From Flavobacterium omnivorum (lineage in GTDB: Bacteria; Bacteroidota; Bacteroidia; Flavobacteriales; Flavobacteriaceae): 64,000 nucleotides of DNA. The position numbers and the translations under genes are program-made. A model generated the notes under the pieces. It was not told the DNA's origin, made no database searches, and was given only the letters and a program-made list of their open reading frames with translations. This document shows positions 1 through 9,998 of the stretch, piece after piece (position 1 is the stretch's first letter; each line of letters starts with the position of its first letter). The stretch is taken from contig NZ_FNDB01000007.1 in NCBI RefSeq assembly GCF_900099915.1, positions 1-64,000 on the forward strand, in the 5' to 3' direction.

Positions 1-2
1 TA

Positions 3-179
3 AAGAAAAGTTTGAAAAGACAATGGTCTTTTTCCAATTTAGTTAGTTTTTGTAGAATTCATTTATTCAATTATATTCATCTAACTAAATTTTTAGAAAG
101 CCCTGAAAAAGACTGGGAATTAAATACCAAAAGCGATGGGCAATTGGGTTTGTTTGATGATTATTTAGCAACCGGATAA
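3..179 (+). CDS. C-terminal end of a probable IS4-type transposase, cut by the window edge
   Basis: An open frame enters from the left edge and stops with TAA at 177-179. The readable tail contains FSNLVSFCRIHLFNYIHL followed by KFLESPEKDW and ends LGLFDDYLATG. This resembles, from memory, the helical C-terminal tail of IS4-type DDE transposases of Bacteroidota. The DDE core would lie outside the window, so catalytic residues cannot be checked. An 8-bp inverted repeat (180-187 with 219-226) follows the stop and could be part of an element end or a transcript end. The identity is an inference from a short fragment. Confidence 0.4.
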   Translation, partial: KKSLKRQWSFSNLVSFCRIHLFNYIHLTKFLESPEKDWELNTKSDGQLGLFDDYLATG

Positions 180-344
180 AATTCGATAGAAGAAACCAAA
201 AATTATATTTTTTAGTACATCGAATTCTCAGGAAAGTAGTCAAAAACAAGCTGAACTAGGTTTAAACCTCGTCAAGCCTTGAAAAACAAAGAAAAAATAA
301 CGTTCCGATTATTTTTATCGGACAACAATGTTAAAAAATAAAGA
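180..344. other. Intergenic stretch with two small hairpins
   Basis: No gene is visible here. It holds an inverted repeat, aattcgat at 180-187 with atcgaatt at 219-226, and a second hairpin, tccgat at 304-309 with atcgga at 317-322, the latter only about 20 bp before the next start codon. Neither has a T-run, so neither is a clear terminator. Confidence 0.5.
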
Positions 345-686
345 ATGAAAAATATATTAGCAGTATTGTTGCTGACATTTATTGGCTTTTCAATTCAGGC
401 TCAGGAAGTGAAAAATAAAAACGCTAAAGTTGAATTTCATGTGAGCGGGAATTGTGAAATGTGTAAAAAGAGAATTGAAAAAGGTGCTCTAAGCGTTTCG
501 GGGGTAAAATCTGCTGATTGGCATATGGACTGTGGCACTTTATATTTGATTGTTAATGAGCAGAAAACGGATGTTCTTACGATTCAAAAAGCGATTGCAA
601 AAGCTGGTCACGATACCGATGAAGTCAAGGCTTTAAAGGAAGATTATGACAAACTTCACACTTGTTGCCAATATGAACGAAAATAA
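345..686 (+). CDS. Secreted heavy-metal-associated (HMA-like) domain protein
   Basis: A 113-residue protein. Residues 1-19 form a signal peptide ending in IQAQE, so it is exported to the periplasm or cell surface. The rest matches a ferredoxin-like HMA fold: a metal-site loop GNCEMCKKRIE (CxxC), then GVKSADWHMDCGTLYL as the second strand, and an AIAKAGHDT helix. A further Cys-Cys pair lies in the tail (LHTCCQYERK). The family binds soft metals such as copper or mercury; which metal is not visible. It stands alone, with a terminator right after it. It could be a copper chaperone or a mercuric-transport-like periplasmic protein. Confidence 0.75.
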   Translation: MKNILAVLLLTFIGFSIQAQEVKNKNAKVEFHVSGNCEMCKKRIEKGALSVSGVKSADWHMDCGTLYLIVNEQKTDVLTIQKAIAKAGHDTDEVKALKEDYDKLHTCCQYERK

Positions 687-694
687 TTTTAAAG

Positions 695-724
695 AAAACC
701 AAAGTGAAAGCTTTGGTTTTTTTA
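695..724 (+). terminator. Rho-independent terminator of the HMA-domain gene
   Basis: The stem aaaaccaaag / ctttggtttt with a 6-nt loop is followed by a run of T, 9 bp after the stop codon. Confidence 0.8.
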
Positions 725-959
725 ATGCCATATTTTTAATGTTTTTTTGAATAAAATGATAGCTGTTCACTATAAAAAATGATGTTTTTAAAGCGCTAGA
801 ATACCAAATAGCAAAAACAATATTTTGTTGTTGCCAATGCAAGGTTAATTCGGCTAATTTAAATAGTTAATAAAACTTTAAAATAGAATCATAAATTGTG
901 GTTGAGATATATTATCCGTACTTTCACACACGAATAATTTTAGCATAAAACACCTTAGA
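725..959. other. AT-rich intergenic region with a possible promoter
   Basis: No convincing gene. Near the right end, TTG at 896-898 and tactttca at 919-926 are a weak match to the Bacteroidota promoter pattern (TTG, spacer of about 19 nt, TAnnTTTG), and could drive the DedA gene at 960. Confidence 0.35.
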
Positions 960-1640
960 ATGAACGATTTTGATTGGAAGAATTTAATTGACCCACTTTT
1001 TTATATTCATTTTGATGTTAATGGAATTAAGTTGGGGATTTATATAGTTTTATTTATTGTATTTGCTGAAACAGGTCTTTTTGCGGGTTTCTTTTTACCG
1101 GGAGATAGTTTGTTGTTTTTAGCAGGAATTTATAGCCGTGAATTAATAGAAAATATTTTATTTATTAATAATGACTTTCTTAATGTTGTCCTTTTATCAA
1201 CATTTGTAGCGTTGTCTGGAATTTTAGGGAACGTTGTTGGGTATTGGTTTGGTTCAAAAAGTGGATACTATTTGTACAATAAACAGGATAGTTTTTGGTT
1301 CAAGAGAAAGTACTTGGTTCAATCCAAAGATTTTTTCGAAAAATACGGTGGAAAAGCAATAATCTTTGCTCGTTTTCTTCCGATATTTAGAACTTTTGCG
1401 CCTATTGTAGCTGGGATTGTATCCATGGACAAACAAAAATTTATGTTTTATAATGTTCTGAGTTCATTCATCTGGTCTTTTACGTTAATTTTTGCCGGAC
1501 ATTATTTATATGGTTTTTTGCTTGATAATTATCAAATTGATTTGAAAGAGCATATTGAATTAATAGTATTAGCTTTAGTAGGAATTACTGTTTTACCCGT
1601 AATTTACAAGTTCAGTAAAAAATCGAAAGTTCAAGAATAA
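960..1640 (+). CDS. DedA family (SNARE-associated/VTT domain) membrane protein
   Basis: A 226-residue integral membrane protein with about five hydrophobic segments. The DedA signature is present: FAETGLFAGFFLPGDSLLFLAG near residues 34-55 and the FGSKSGYYLY and ARFLPIFRTFAPIVAG segments, the latter carrying the conserved R and the F-x-P motif. DedA/VTT proteins act in the cytoplasmic membrane, and several family members are flippases for undecaprenyl phosphate or phospholipids. The exact substrate of this protein cannot be read from sequence. It is monocistronic and convergent with the next gene, the two sharing a bidirectional terminator. Confidence 0.9.
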   Translation: MNDFDWKNLIDPLFYIHFDVNGIKLGIYIVLFIVFAETGLFAGFFLPGDSLLFLAGIYSRELIENILFINNDFLNVVLLSTFVALSGILGNVVGYWFGSKSGYYLYNKQDSFWFKRKYLVQSKDFFEKYGGKAIIFARFLPIFRTFAPIVAGIVSMDKQKFMFYNVLSSFIWSFTLIFAGHYLYGFLLDNYQIDLKEHIELIVLALVGITVLPVIYKFSKKSKVQE

Positions 1641-1659
1641 ATCTAATTTAAAAATTGAA

Positions 1660-1699
1660 ATGCCCCCAATCAGTGTAGAACTATTTGGGGGCATTTTTA
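1660..1699. terminator. Bidirectional terminator between DedA and the MG2-like gene
   Basis: The stem atgcccccaa (1660-1669) pairs with ttgggggcat (1685-1694), with T-rich flanks on both strands. It lies between convergent genes. Confidence 0.85.
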
Positions 1700-1712
1700 A
1701 TTGTTCTACTAT

Positions 1713-4078
1713 TTACTTTAATTGAACTACCTTTTCTTCATGAAAAATTTGTCCGTCAGTATTCATGCCCTCAATGATAATTTTGCAGTTTTTTTTGTTA
1801 TAATCTAGAATATCAAATGTGAAATTACCGTTTGAATCTGAAATTGTTTTTGTAAACCAACTAATTGTGCCAAAATTATTAAAACCGTTACTAGAAGCAT
1901 TCTCGTATTCTAGATTTTGAAAAGTACTACTTTTTGAAAATGCATCTTTTACAAAAAACGAATTTGGATGTGGTTTTTTGGAGTAAGTATTTTGTTGTTT
2001 TTTGGTGTAAATTCTAATTATCCCAAGATTATTGTTAATGCTTGGCACTAAAGCTAGAGAGTTAATATAGATTTCATCAAGATCATCCATTTTTAAAAAT
2101 TCAAGTTCATAATAATCAAAGTAGAGTTGCCTATCATCAATATAAACAATAGGTGTGGGTAGTTGTAATACACCAGGCAATCTACTATATATTTTTATCT
2201 TGCCAATGGTTCGTTCGACCTTGAACCCATTTCCTTCTATAAAATTTAAAATACTTGAAGAGTTGTTGGTCAAATCAATTTTATGACCACGAAGCATTCT
2301 GTTTGAAAGAATATTGCCATAGGTCAATTGTTTTTTTTTGTTTTTTGATACAACTTCTTTAAGTTGAATGGTTTTTTCCTTAAAGTGGGGTAAATCAAAA
2401 TTTACGATTTTAATAGTATCATTTTCTGAATTACAGTTCTTTTCAATAAGACCAGTAAAAACTTTATTATATAGTTTTTTTCTATTGACAACTTGTAGCG
2501 CTAATTTTGCATCAACATATTCAAAATTTGGTTGTTTATGCAAGGATAAATTAACATAAGTAGAATCTGTTAAAAGCAGATTTTGGAATTCGAAAGTTCC
2601 ATTTTCAGTAACATCAGCTGATGCCGTTATGAATTCTTTACTGCTTACTAGTTTTACTTTATGAAATGATTTGCTTTTAAGTGGGTTAGCAATTGTTCCT
2701 TTTAAATTAATTCCAATGTCAAAAGAATAATTTGCAGTAGGTGGTTGCAGTTTCATGTATTCCCAATCATATTTTAGGCTTTCTTGATTCAGTAGAGCCA
2801 AATCTAATTCGTAATATTTTAATCTATTTACATCATTTAAATAATAATTAGAATTTAAAAGAGATGTCTTTATATAAGGGTTGATAGTCAATCCTGCAAT
2901 GATAGAATTGTTATCGTCGATACTTTTCGTTTCTACAGGCAAAACAGAAATACTAACCATATTATTAGTTAAATTGGAGAATGCAGCAAGTTTTATATTG
3001 TTTTCCTGTTGATTATTTTTTATAACATCATAATTTTTTTTCGAAATTGGACTAATGTATATTTGTCTTTCAGACCATTGTTTTAATTCATTATCAATTA
3101 TTCTGATAGTATTAATTCCTGGATTTAAATCTGTATTATTGACAACAATTATTTGCTCTAAGTTATCAGGATTAATGTTTAAAGGTTCAACGATGTAATT
3201 TTGGTCTTTATGAATAACTAAATTTAATCCACGTAATTGTATACTATTGAAACTACTTTTATTTGTTTTTACTTTGATTGTAGTTTTCTCTAGCATGAAG
3301 GAACTTGCTTCGATAGCAACGCCTATTAAATTAGCAGGGGGCAAATTATTTTCGATAATTTTGTCTTCATATTTCACTACTACTTTTAGCACTTGTGTAG
3401 TTGGGATTGTGTAAAATTTCCCAAGCCAAAATTATTTAATTTGACGGTTTGCAAAGCCTCTCCTTTGCTATTTTGTATAGTTGCTTCAAGATCTGTAGGT
3501 GTGTTATTATTGCAATCTTTTACTTGTATCCCGATGGCATTTGAAACTCCGCTAATAAGATTTTTTCCTTCTGGATTCAGGTAAATTTTAAGTGTTTCTT
3601 TAACTATTTTTTTTGTTTCTCGAATGCCTTGGTCCGGATTGATTATGTTTACTTTTACCAAAGTAGATTCATTTTCTATAAAGTTATTCATCCAGTTAGT
3701 ATACACTTGGATGTAATAGTTTCCGGAATCCAGATTGGGGTCAAGTTTAATTTGACCCGAAAAAACACCATTGTCAGCAAATACTAATTTTTCAGAGAGT
3801 TGTTTTCCATTTTCGTCTAACAATAGTACAAAAACATTGGAAGTGTAAAATGGTTTATCAGTCTTTCTATTAACTATGTATCCTTGATACCATATAGTCT
3901 CTTTGCTTAAAAATGTTGATTTATTTACATGGATATGGATTGCTTCTCTATCTAATTCAAAATAGTTTTCAAGCACAACACCAATCTTTGATTTGACGGT
4001 TTCTTCATTATTCTGGCTAAAAATAGCTGAAGAAACTAAAAAAGTAATGAGTAGAAAAAAATGCCTTGGTTTTATCAT
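1713..4078 (-). pseudogene. MG2/TonB-plug-like surface protein gene, interrupted by a frameshift
   Basis: Two overlapping frames make up one gene of about 788 codons. The upstream part (4078 to 3386, 230 aa) has a signal peptide (PRHFFLLITFLVSSAIFS) and an MG2-type bacterial macroglobulin-like domain (HIHVNKSTFLSKETIWYQGY; GNYYIQVYTNWM). The downstream part (1713 to about 3416) continues with beta-rich domains and a TonB-plug-like C-terminus (IVYIDDRQLY, then DDLDEIYINS). The N-terminal frame runs off into QSQLHKC and stops. Restoring one A in the run at about 3416-3418 gives a continuous reading through GLGKFYTIP into VVVKYEDK. The start at 4078 was chosen because the signal peptide begins there; the frame also extends further upstream. 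The family is common in Bacteroidota outer membranes. Its function is not established. Confidence 0.75.
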
Positions 4079-4159
4079 AATAAATAGGTTGGTTTTGGTT
4101 ATTGATTTAGTAGGAAAATTAATAACAACAACTAAGCCAAATTTAATTGTACAGGCAAA

Positions 4160-4196
4160 AAAAAAATGAGCCCGAAGTACAATCGAGCTCATTTTC
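4160..4196 (-). terminator. Terminator of the groES-groEL operon
   Basis: On the minus strand the stem gctcatttt (from 4187-4195) and its partner at 4163-4171 is followed by about ten T residues. It lies 60 bp after the groEL stop codon and separates groEL from the MG2-like gene. Confidence 0.8.
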
Positions 4197-4253
4197 TTTA
4201 AAAAATTTAAATATTTTGAGTTTGTTTTAAATTTTAATCTAAAGGAAGTGCTA

Positions 4254-5960
<1,707 letters not shown>

Positions 5961-5976
5961 TTATCCTCACTTTAAT

Positions 5977-6252
5977 TTAGATAATTGCAAGAATATCGTC
6001 TTCACGCATGATCAAATAATCTTTTCCTTCTAGTTTCAATTCAGTTCCAGCATATTTTCCGTAAAGTACAGAATCTCCAATTTTCACTGTCATCGTATGT
6101 TCTTTTGTACCATTTCCAACTGCCACAACAGTTCCTTTTTGTGGTTTTTCTTTGGCTGTATCTGGAATAAAAATCCCTGAAGCAGTTTTTGTCTCAGCTG
6201 CGACTGGTTCGATAAGAACTCTGTCTGAAAGTGGTTTGATGTTTAAAGCCAT
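5977..6252 (-). CDS. groES: Co-chaperonin GroES (Hsp10)
   Basis: 91 residues, the normal length. GroES caps the GroEL ring. The conserved parts are [12 protein letters not shown] at the N-terminus, the mobile loop [30 protein letters not shown] and the terminal [12 protein letters not shown]. It is the first gene of the groES-groEL operon. A sigma-54-like promoter sequence lies about 47 bp upstream of the start. Confidence 0.98.
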   Translation of the reverse strand: MALNIKPLSDRVLIEPVAAETKTASGIFIPDTAKEKPQKGTVVAVGNGTKEHTMTVKIGDSVLYGKYAGTELKLEGKDYLIMREDDILAII

Positions 6253-6298
6253 GATTTTATGTTTTTAGTATTATTTAATATATTAAAAGAATAAGATT

Positions 6299-6313
6299 TC
6301 AGAAATTATGCCA
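6299..6313 (-). promoter_or_regulatory. Possible sigma-54-type (-24/-12) promoter of groES
   Basis: On the minus strand, TGGCATAATTTCTGA matches the -24 half TGGCA exactly and has TG at the expected -12 spacing, although the final C of TTGC is an A and the first T is a C. It lies 46 bp before the groES start. The assignment is inferred from spacing only. Confidence 0.35.
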
Positions 6314-6341
6314 GCTTATGATAACTGACACATTTTCTTAT

Positions 6342-6375
6342 AAAAAATGCCAGCTTTGACAAGCTGGCATTTTTA
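6342..6375 (-). terminator. Terminator of the secG transcript
   Basis: A near-perfect 14-bp stem, aaaaatgccagctt (6343-6356) with aagctggcattttt (6361-6374), has a 4-nt loop. It ends in T residues on the minus strand, just downstream of secG. Confidence 0.85.
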
Positions 6376-6392
6376 AAATAGGAAATATATTT

Positions 6393-6722
6393 TTATTTTG
6401 CTGGATTTGTTGCATCTGGTGTGTTTTGAATTGGGGCTACCGGTGCGGTTGTAGTTGTATTGTCAATGATTTTAGAATCAGTATCACTCAAGGTTCCAGT
6501 AAAGCTTAAGCTTGAAAGAAGAATAAGCGCAATAAGTATAGTTGCTAATGTCCAAGTACTTTTGTCTAAAAAGTCAGTTGTTTTTTGTACGCCACCTAAC
6601 ATTTGAGAACCACCTATTGTAGAAGATAATCCACCACCTTTAGGGTTTTGAACCATGATAACTACGATTAATAGAAAACAAACGATAGTTATTAAAACTA
6701 AAAAAATTGAAAATGTGCTCAT
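6393..6722 (-). CDS. secG: Preprotein translocase subunit SecG
   Basis: A 109-residue membrane subunit of the SecYEG translocon. It has two transmembrane segments (about residues 4-22 and 55-73) joined by the conserved MVQNPKGGGLSSTIGG loop. A C-terminal tail rich in T, P and N follows, as often seen in Bacteroidota. Only 3 bp separate it from the TPR gene upstream, so it is the last gene of the lptE-TPR-secG transcript. The terminator at 6342-6375 closes that unit. Confidence 0.93.
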   Translation of the reverse strand: MSTFSIFLVLITIVCFLLIVVIMVQNPKGGGLSSTIGGSQMLGGVQKTTDFLDKSTWTLATILIALILLSSLSFTGTLSDTDSKIIDNTTTTAPVAPIQNTPDATNPAK

Positions 6723-6725
6723 TGT

Positions 6726-7577
6726 TTAATTATTATTATGTTGTAAAATCTTAATATCCGATATGCGGTCCGCAAAGAAACTACTTTTTTCTGGATATTT
6801 CAAAATTAATATTTCATATGCTTGAATCGCTTTTTGATATTTTTTTTGTTCCAAGTAGACACGGGCTAAAGTCTCTGTCATCAAATAAGAATTATCAGCC
6901 GCATTTAGATCAAAAGTAACGGTAGAGGGCACGCCGTGCTTTACAGGTGAAATCTTCGGACTTGTTTCGATAAATTTATCTATTAATTCTATTTTTTTTC
7001 TTTTATCAGCATCTATAATAGGAGCTAGTTGATTTTTAGAGTTCTCAATTTCTCTATTGATAGGTTCCGTGCGAGAAAGTTGTAGCCATTCTTGAAAGGA
7101 ATGTTGTTCCTTTTTCGAAAAGTCTAACGGTTTTCCAATAGCGAGTTTCTCTTCAACTAATTTTGAATAAACTTCAGTTTCAACTGGTGCAGCTTCTTTT
7201 ATTGAAGTCAGAATAGAGTGTTCTAACGAGTTTATTTTTATTTCTGATTTTCCCTCCAGAATAAGAATTTCGCTATCCACCACTTGGATTTCTAGAATTT
7301 CTAGTGCTTTTTTATCGTATAAACTTTTATGTATAGAAGTAAAGGTATCCGAAGTGATGAAGTCAAATAATATAGATCTATCCGTGGTATGCGCTGCTGT
7401 TCTTTTTAAAGCAGTATTGTATCTATAACTGTTTTGATTGTACAATCCTTTTAATTGAATCGCTCTAGCACTTTGAAAATAAGGAAATTCATTTAATACT
7501 ATTTCTAAAGCTTCCGTTTGCTTTTCATGGATTGCATCGGGTTTGTTAATCAAATAGGTATAATCGGTTACATTCAT
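6726..7577 (-). CDS. Tetratricopeptide-repeat protein of the lptE-secG operon
   Basis: A 283-residue protein without signal peptide or membrane segment. The last 50 residues contain a clear TPR helix pair (ETLARVYLEQKKYQKAIQAY then EILILKYPEKSSFFADRISD). The N-terminal half has the helical motif ALEIVLNEFPYFQSARAIQL that recurs in flavobacterial homologues. The start at 7577 (MNVTDYTYLI) is preferred over the longer frame. It lies between lptE and secG with short gaps, suggesting a cytoplasmic partner of envelope biogenesis, but its function is unknown. Confidence 0.75.
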   Translation of the reverse strand: MNVTDYTYLINKPDAIHEKQTEALEIVLNEFPYFQSARAIQLKGLYNQNSYRYNTALKRTAAHTTDRSILFDFITSDTFTSIHKSLYDKKALEILEIQVVDSEILILEGKSEIKINSLEHSILTSIKEAAPVETEVYSKLVEEKLAIGKPLDFSKKEQHSFQEWLQLSRTEPINREIENSKNQLAPIIDADKRKKIELIDKFIETSPKISPVKHGVPSTVTFDLNAADNSYLMTETLARVYLEQKKYQKAIQAYEILILKYPEKSSFFADRISDIKILQHNNN

Positions 7578-7653
7578 TGTTTTGTATTTAATAGCCGTAT
7601 TGTTTAACTGTTTCTTTGAGTGAACAAAAAACATTTAACAAACGAACTTCAAT

Positions 7654-8157
7654 TTACCATTTAGCTAATGATTCATTAAAAATATCTTGTGTTATTCGTT
7701 CAAAAATTTCTTTTAAAGCTGCATTTAATGTGGCTCCCGTTAATTGCTGTTCTGCTGGATAATCAAAGAAAAAGGTAAATGGTTTTTCAAAATCATCGGT
7801 TTCTTTTTTCTTATTGGTGAAACGTACGTTTATCCGAATCGTTAATCTATTTTGAGCGGCCCTTTGATCTGCCGTTGCTGTCATTGGACTAACTCTGTAA
7901 TCTATGATTTCTCCCTCATAAGTTAAATCAGCAACGTTTTTGACTAAATTTAAATTAGTTTGATTCTGGATCAAATCTTGTAATTCTAATGTAAATGTTC
8001 GATCAATTCCAGGCTCAATTAACTCCGCATTATTTTGAAAAAATCCAACTTGAAAAGTCTCTGCGTCAATTTTTCCAGTTCCGGTAAAGTTATAAACCGA
8101 GCAACTATTGATGCTCAAAATAAGTATTGAAAGTAGAATTAGTTTTATATGTTTCAT
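7654..8157 (-). CDS. lptE: LptE-like lipoprotein of LPS assembly
   Basis: A 167-residue lipoprotein. The lipobox ILSINSC puts the lipidated Cys at residue 19. SVYNFTGTGKI follows, then a beta-alpha fold with TFTLELQDLIQNQTNLNLV and YEGEIIDYRVSPM typical of the Bacteroidota LptE family. LptE anchors and plugs the outer-membrane LPS translocon LptD. It follows the sigma-54 activator and precedes the TPR gene and secG, the usual flavobacterial order. LptD is not in this window. Confidence 0.85.
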   Translation of the reverse strand: MKHIKLILLSILILSINSCSVYNFTGTGKIDAETFQVGFFQNNAELIEPGIDRTFTLELQDLIQNQTNLNLVKNVADLTYEGEIIDYRVSPMTATADQRAAQNRLTIRINVRFTNKKKETDDFEKPFTFFFDYPAEQQLTGATLNAALKEIFERITQDIFNESLAKW

Positions 8158-8254
8158 TTTCTAATTTAAAAATTGCTTGGTCAGTTCTAAAGGTTGGGTC
8201 AAATATATTCATTTTCAATCAAACCATTTCCCACTTCGTGTATTTGTAAAAAAG

Positions 8255-9511
8255 CTACAAATCAAATTGCTTGATTTTGCGATACAACGTTCTTTCTGAA
8301 ATACCCAGTTCATCGGCGGCAGCTTTTCGTTTTCCTTTATTTTTTTCTAATGATTTTTTTATCATTTCAATTTCTTTTTGCTCTAAACGCAAGGTTTCTT
8401 CCTCCTCAATTGTTTCTGCAAAAAGATAATTATCGTCATTCTCTTGGTATGCGTCTTCCGTATTTTGGGAAGCGATTAAGGCTGATCTTGGCTCTTCTTC
8501 AAATTCAATTTCACTATCATTTTCTTTAGAACCGTATATTTTTTTTATCAAATTCTGATTGGTCTCTTGCACTTTTGAACTTCCGTTTTGAATCAGTTCC
8601 AGCGTTAGTTTTTTTAAATCATTCAAGTCACTTTTCATGTCAAAAAGAACTTTATATAAGATTTCCCTTTCTGTGCTAAAATCACTTTCACTCTTTTTGT
8701 CTTTAATTACAGAGGGTAAATTACTTCCTTGTACTGGTAAATAGGATTGCAAGGTTACTGAGGAGATGTCTCTATTGGTTTCTAAAACCGAAATCTGTTC
8801 TGCTACATTTCGTAATTGCCGAATGTTTCCGCTCCAACGAAATTTCTGAAGTAATTGAACCGCATTTTCATCCAGTTTTAAAGGAGGCATTTTATATTTG
8901 TGGGCAAAATCAGCGACAAATTTTCGGAATAATAGGTGAATGTCATCCTTGCGGTCTCTTAAAGGCGGTAAAGTAATGTCCACGGTGCTCAAACGATAAT
9001 ACAAATCCTCACGAAACTTTCCTTTTTCAATGGCATCGAATAAATTTACATTGGTAGCAGCCACAATTCGGACATCTGTTTTTTGAACCTGTGAAGAACC
9101 CACTTTTATAAATTCCCCATTTTCAAGAACACGTAACAAACGCACTTGCGTAGTAAGGGGAAGTTCGCCTACTTCATCTAGAAAAATAGTTCCGCCATCG
9201 GCTACTTCAAAATAGCCTTCGCGCGTATTTGTTGCGCCAGTAAAAGCCCCTTTTTCATGTCCAAAAAGTTCACTGTCAATCGTTCCTTCAGGAATGGCGC
9301 CGCAGTTTACGGCAATATATTTCCCGTGTTTTCTATGCGAAAGCGAATGAATAATTCTAGGAATATTCTCTTTTCCAACTCCACTTTCTCCCGCTACTAA
9401 TACCGTAATGTCAGTAGGAGCAACCTGAATTGCTTTTTCTATTGCACGATTAAGTTTTGGGTCATTCCCGATAATCTCAAATCGTTGTTTTATGTTTTGA
9501 ACTGATTCCAT
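8255..9511 (-). CDS. Sigma-54-dependent transcriptional activator (bacterial enhancer-binding protein)
   Basis: A 418-residue AAA+ activator that remodels sigma-54 RNA polymerase. Visible: Walker A GESGVGKE, the sigma-54 contact loop GAFTGA, Walker B GGTIFLDEVGE, the arginine-finger region FREDLYYRLS, and a Fis-type helix-turn-helix at the end (RKAAADELGISERTLYRKIK). There is no receiver, GAF or PAS domain: the AAA+ module starts by about residue 10. About 120 residues of acidic, low-complexity linker separate AAA+ from the helix-turn-helix. The ATG at 9511 gives the compact N-terminus; an upstream GTG adds six residues. Control must come from a partner protein or from expression level. Confidence 0.92.
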   Translation of the reverse strand: MESVQNIKQRFEIIGNDPKLNRAIEKAIQVAPTDITVLVAGESGVGKENIPRIIHSLSHRKHGKYIAVNCGAIPEGTIDSELFGHEKGAFTGATNTREGYFEVADGGTIFLDEVGELPLTTQVRLLRVLENGEFIKVGSSQVQKTDVRIVAATNVNLFDAIEKGKFREDLYYRLSTVDITLPPLRDRKDDIHLLFRKFVADFAHKYKMPPLKLDENAVQLLQKFRWSGNIRQLRNVAEQISVLETNRDISSVTLQSYLPVQGSNLPSVIKDKKSESDFSTEREILYKVLFDMKSDLNDLKKLTLELIQNGSSKVQETNQNLIKKIYGSKENDSEIEFEEEPRSALIASQNTEDAYQENDDNYLFAETIEEEETLRLEQKEIEMIKKSLEKNKGKRKAAADELGISERTLYRKIKQFDL

Positions 9512-9523
9512 ATTTTTTTTCTC

Positions 9524-9557
9524 AACCACAAATTACACAAATTATCGCAAATTTATA
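9524..9557. repeat. Left inverted-repeat end of the GxxExxY cassette
   Basis: The sequence accacaaatt (9525-9534), then acacaaatt and cgcaaattt, is matched in inverted orientation at 9972-9991 on the far side of the gene. It contains three loosely similar CACAAATT-type units. Confidence 0.5.
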
Positions 9558-9560
9558 ATT

Positions 9561-9938
9561 TTAGGTATTTATTAATCTTTTGTGAACTAACGATTTATTT
9601 TGAAAATTTGCTATTATTCCAATGGATGTGTCGGCTAATTTCATATAATTTAATGTTTGTGCAAGATGATCATTATTGACTTCTTTTATTGATTTTACTT
9701 CTGGTATAATATCGCTATAAACCACAAAGTCGGCATAAAATTTATGAGGCAAAATAATTCCTTTGTATTCCACATTGTACTCTTTTTCTCTTTCATATGG
9801 AATATTATGGTTTCTGAATTCTATTTCTAATGCATCTTTATAAACAATTTCAAGTAAACTAGGCCCAAGTATTTTGTGTACCTCCATACAAAGACCAACT
9901 ATTTCGTAATTTTCATTTTTTTTTATAATAATACTCAT
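9561..9938 (-). CDS. GxxExxY family protein (PD-(D/E)xK nuclease-like)
   Basis: A 125-residue cytoplasmic protein. The family motif is GPSLLEIVYKDALE (residues about 25-38). The core resembles the PD-(D/E)xK nuclease fold: YADFVVYSD supplies the Asp and PEVKSI the E-x-K. These proteins are common and multicopy in Bacteroidota; biochemical function is not established. It separates miaB from the sigma-54 activator, and inverted repeats lie directly outside both ends, so it looks like an inserted cassette. A nuclease or RNA-associated role is possible but unproven. Confidence 0.85.
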   Translation of the reverse strand: MSIIIKKNENYEIVGLCMEVHKILGPSLLEIVYKDALEIEFRNHNIPYEREKEYNVEYKGIILPHKFYADFVVYSDIIPEVKSIKEVNNDHLAQTLNYMKLADTSIGIIANFQNKSLVHKRLINT

Positions 9939-9971
9939 TAGACTCAGTCATGTTATATATTTTAATTGAAT

Positions 9972-9991
9972 GAATTTGCGAAATTTGTGGT
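9972..9991. repeat. Right inverted-repeat end of the GxxExxY cassette
   Basis: gaatttgcgaaatttgtggt is the inverted counterpart of accacaaatt...cgcaaatt at 9525-9552. It lies 7 bp after the miaB stop codon. Confidence 0.5.
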
Positions 9992-9998
9992 AAAAAAA

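Noticed and set aside
180..226. 8-bp inverted repeat after the transposase tail as an IS terminal repeat
   Set aside because: The other end of the element is outside the window, and no target duplication can be seen.
633..842. A 69-codon minus-strand frame after the HMA-domain gene
   Set aside because: It runs through the terminator hairpin and has AT-driven composition with no recognisable domain.
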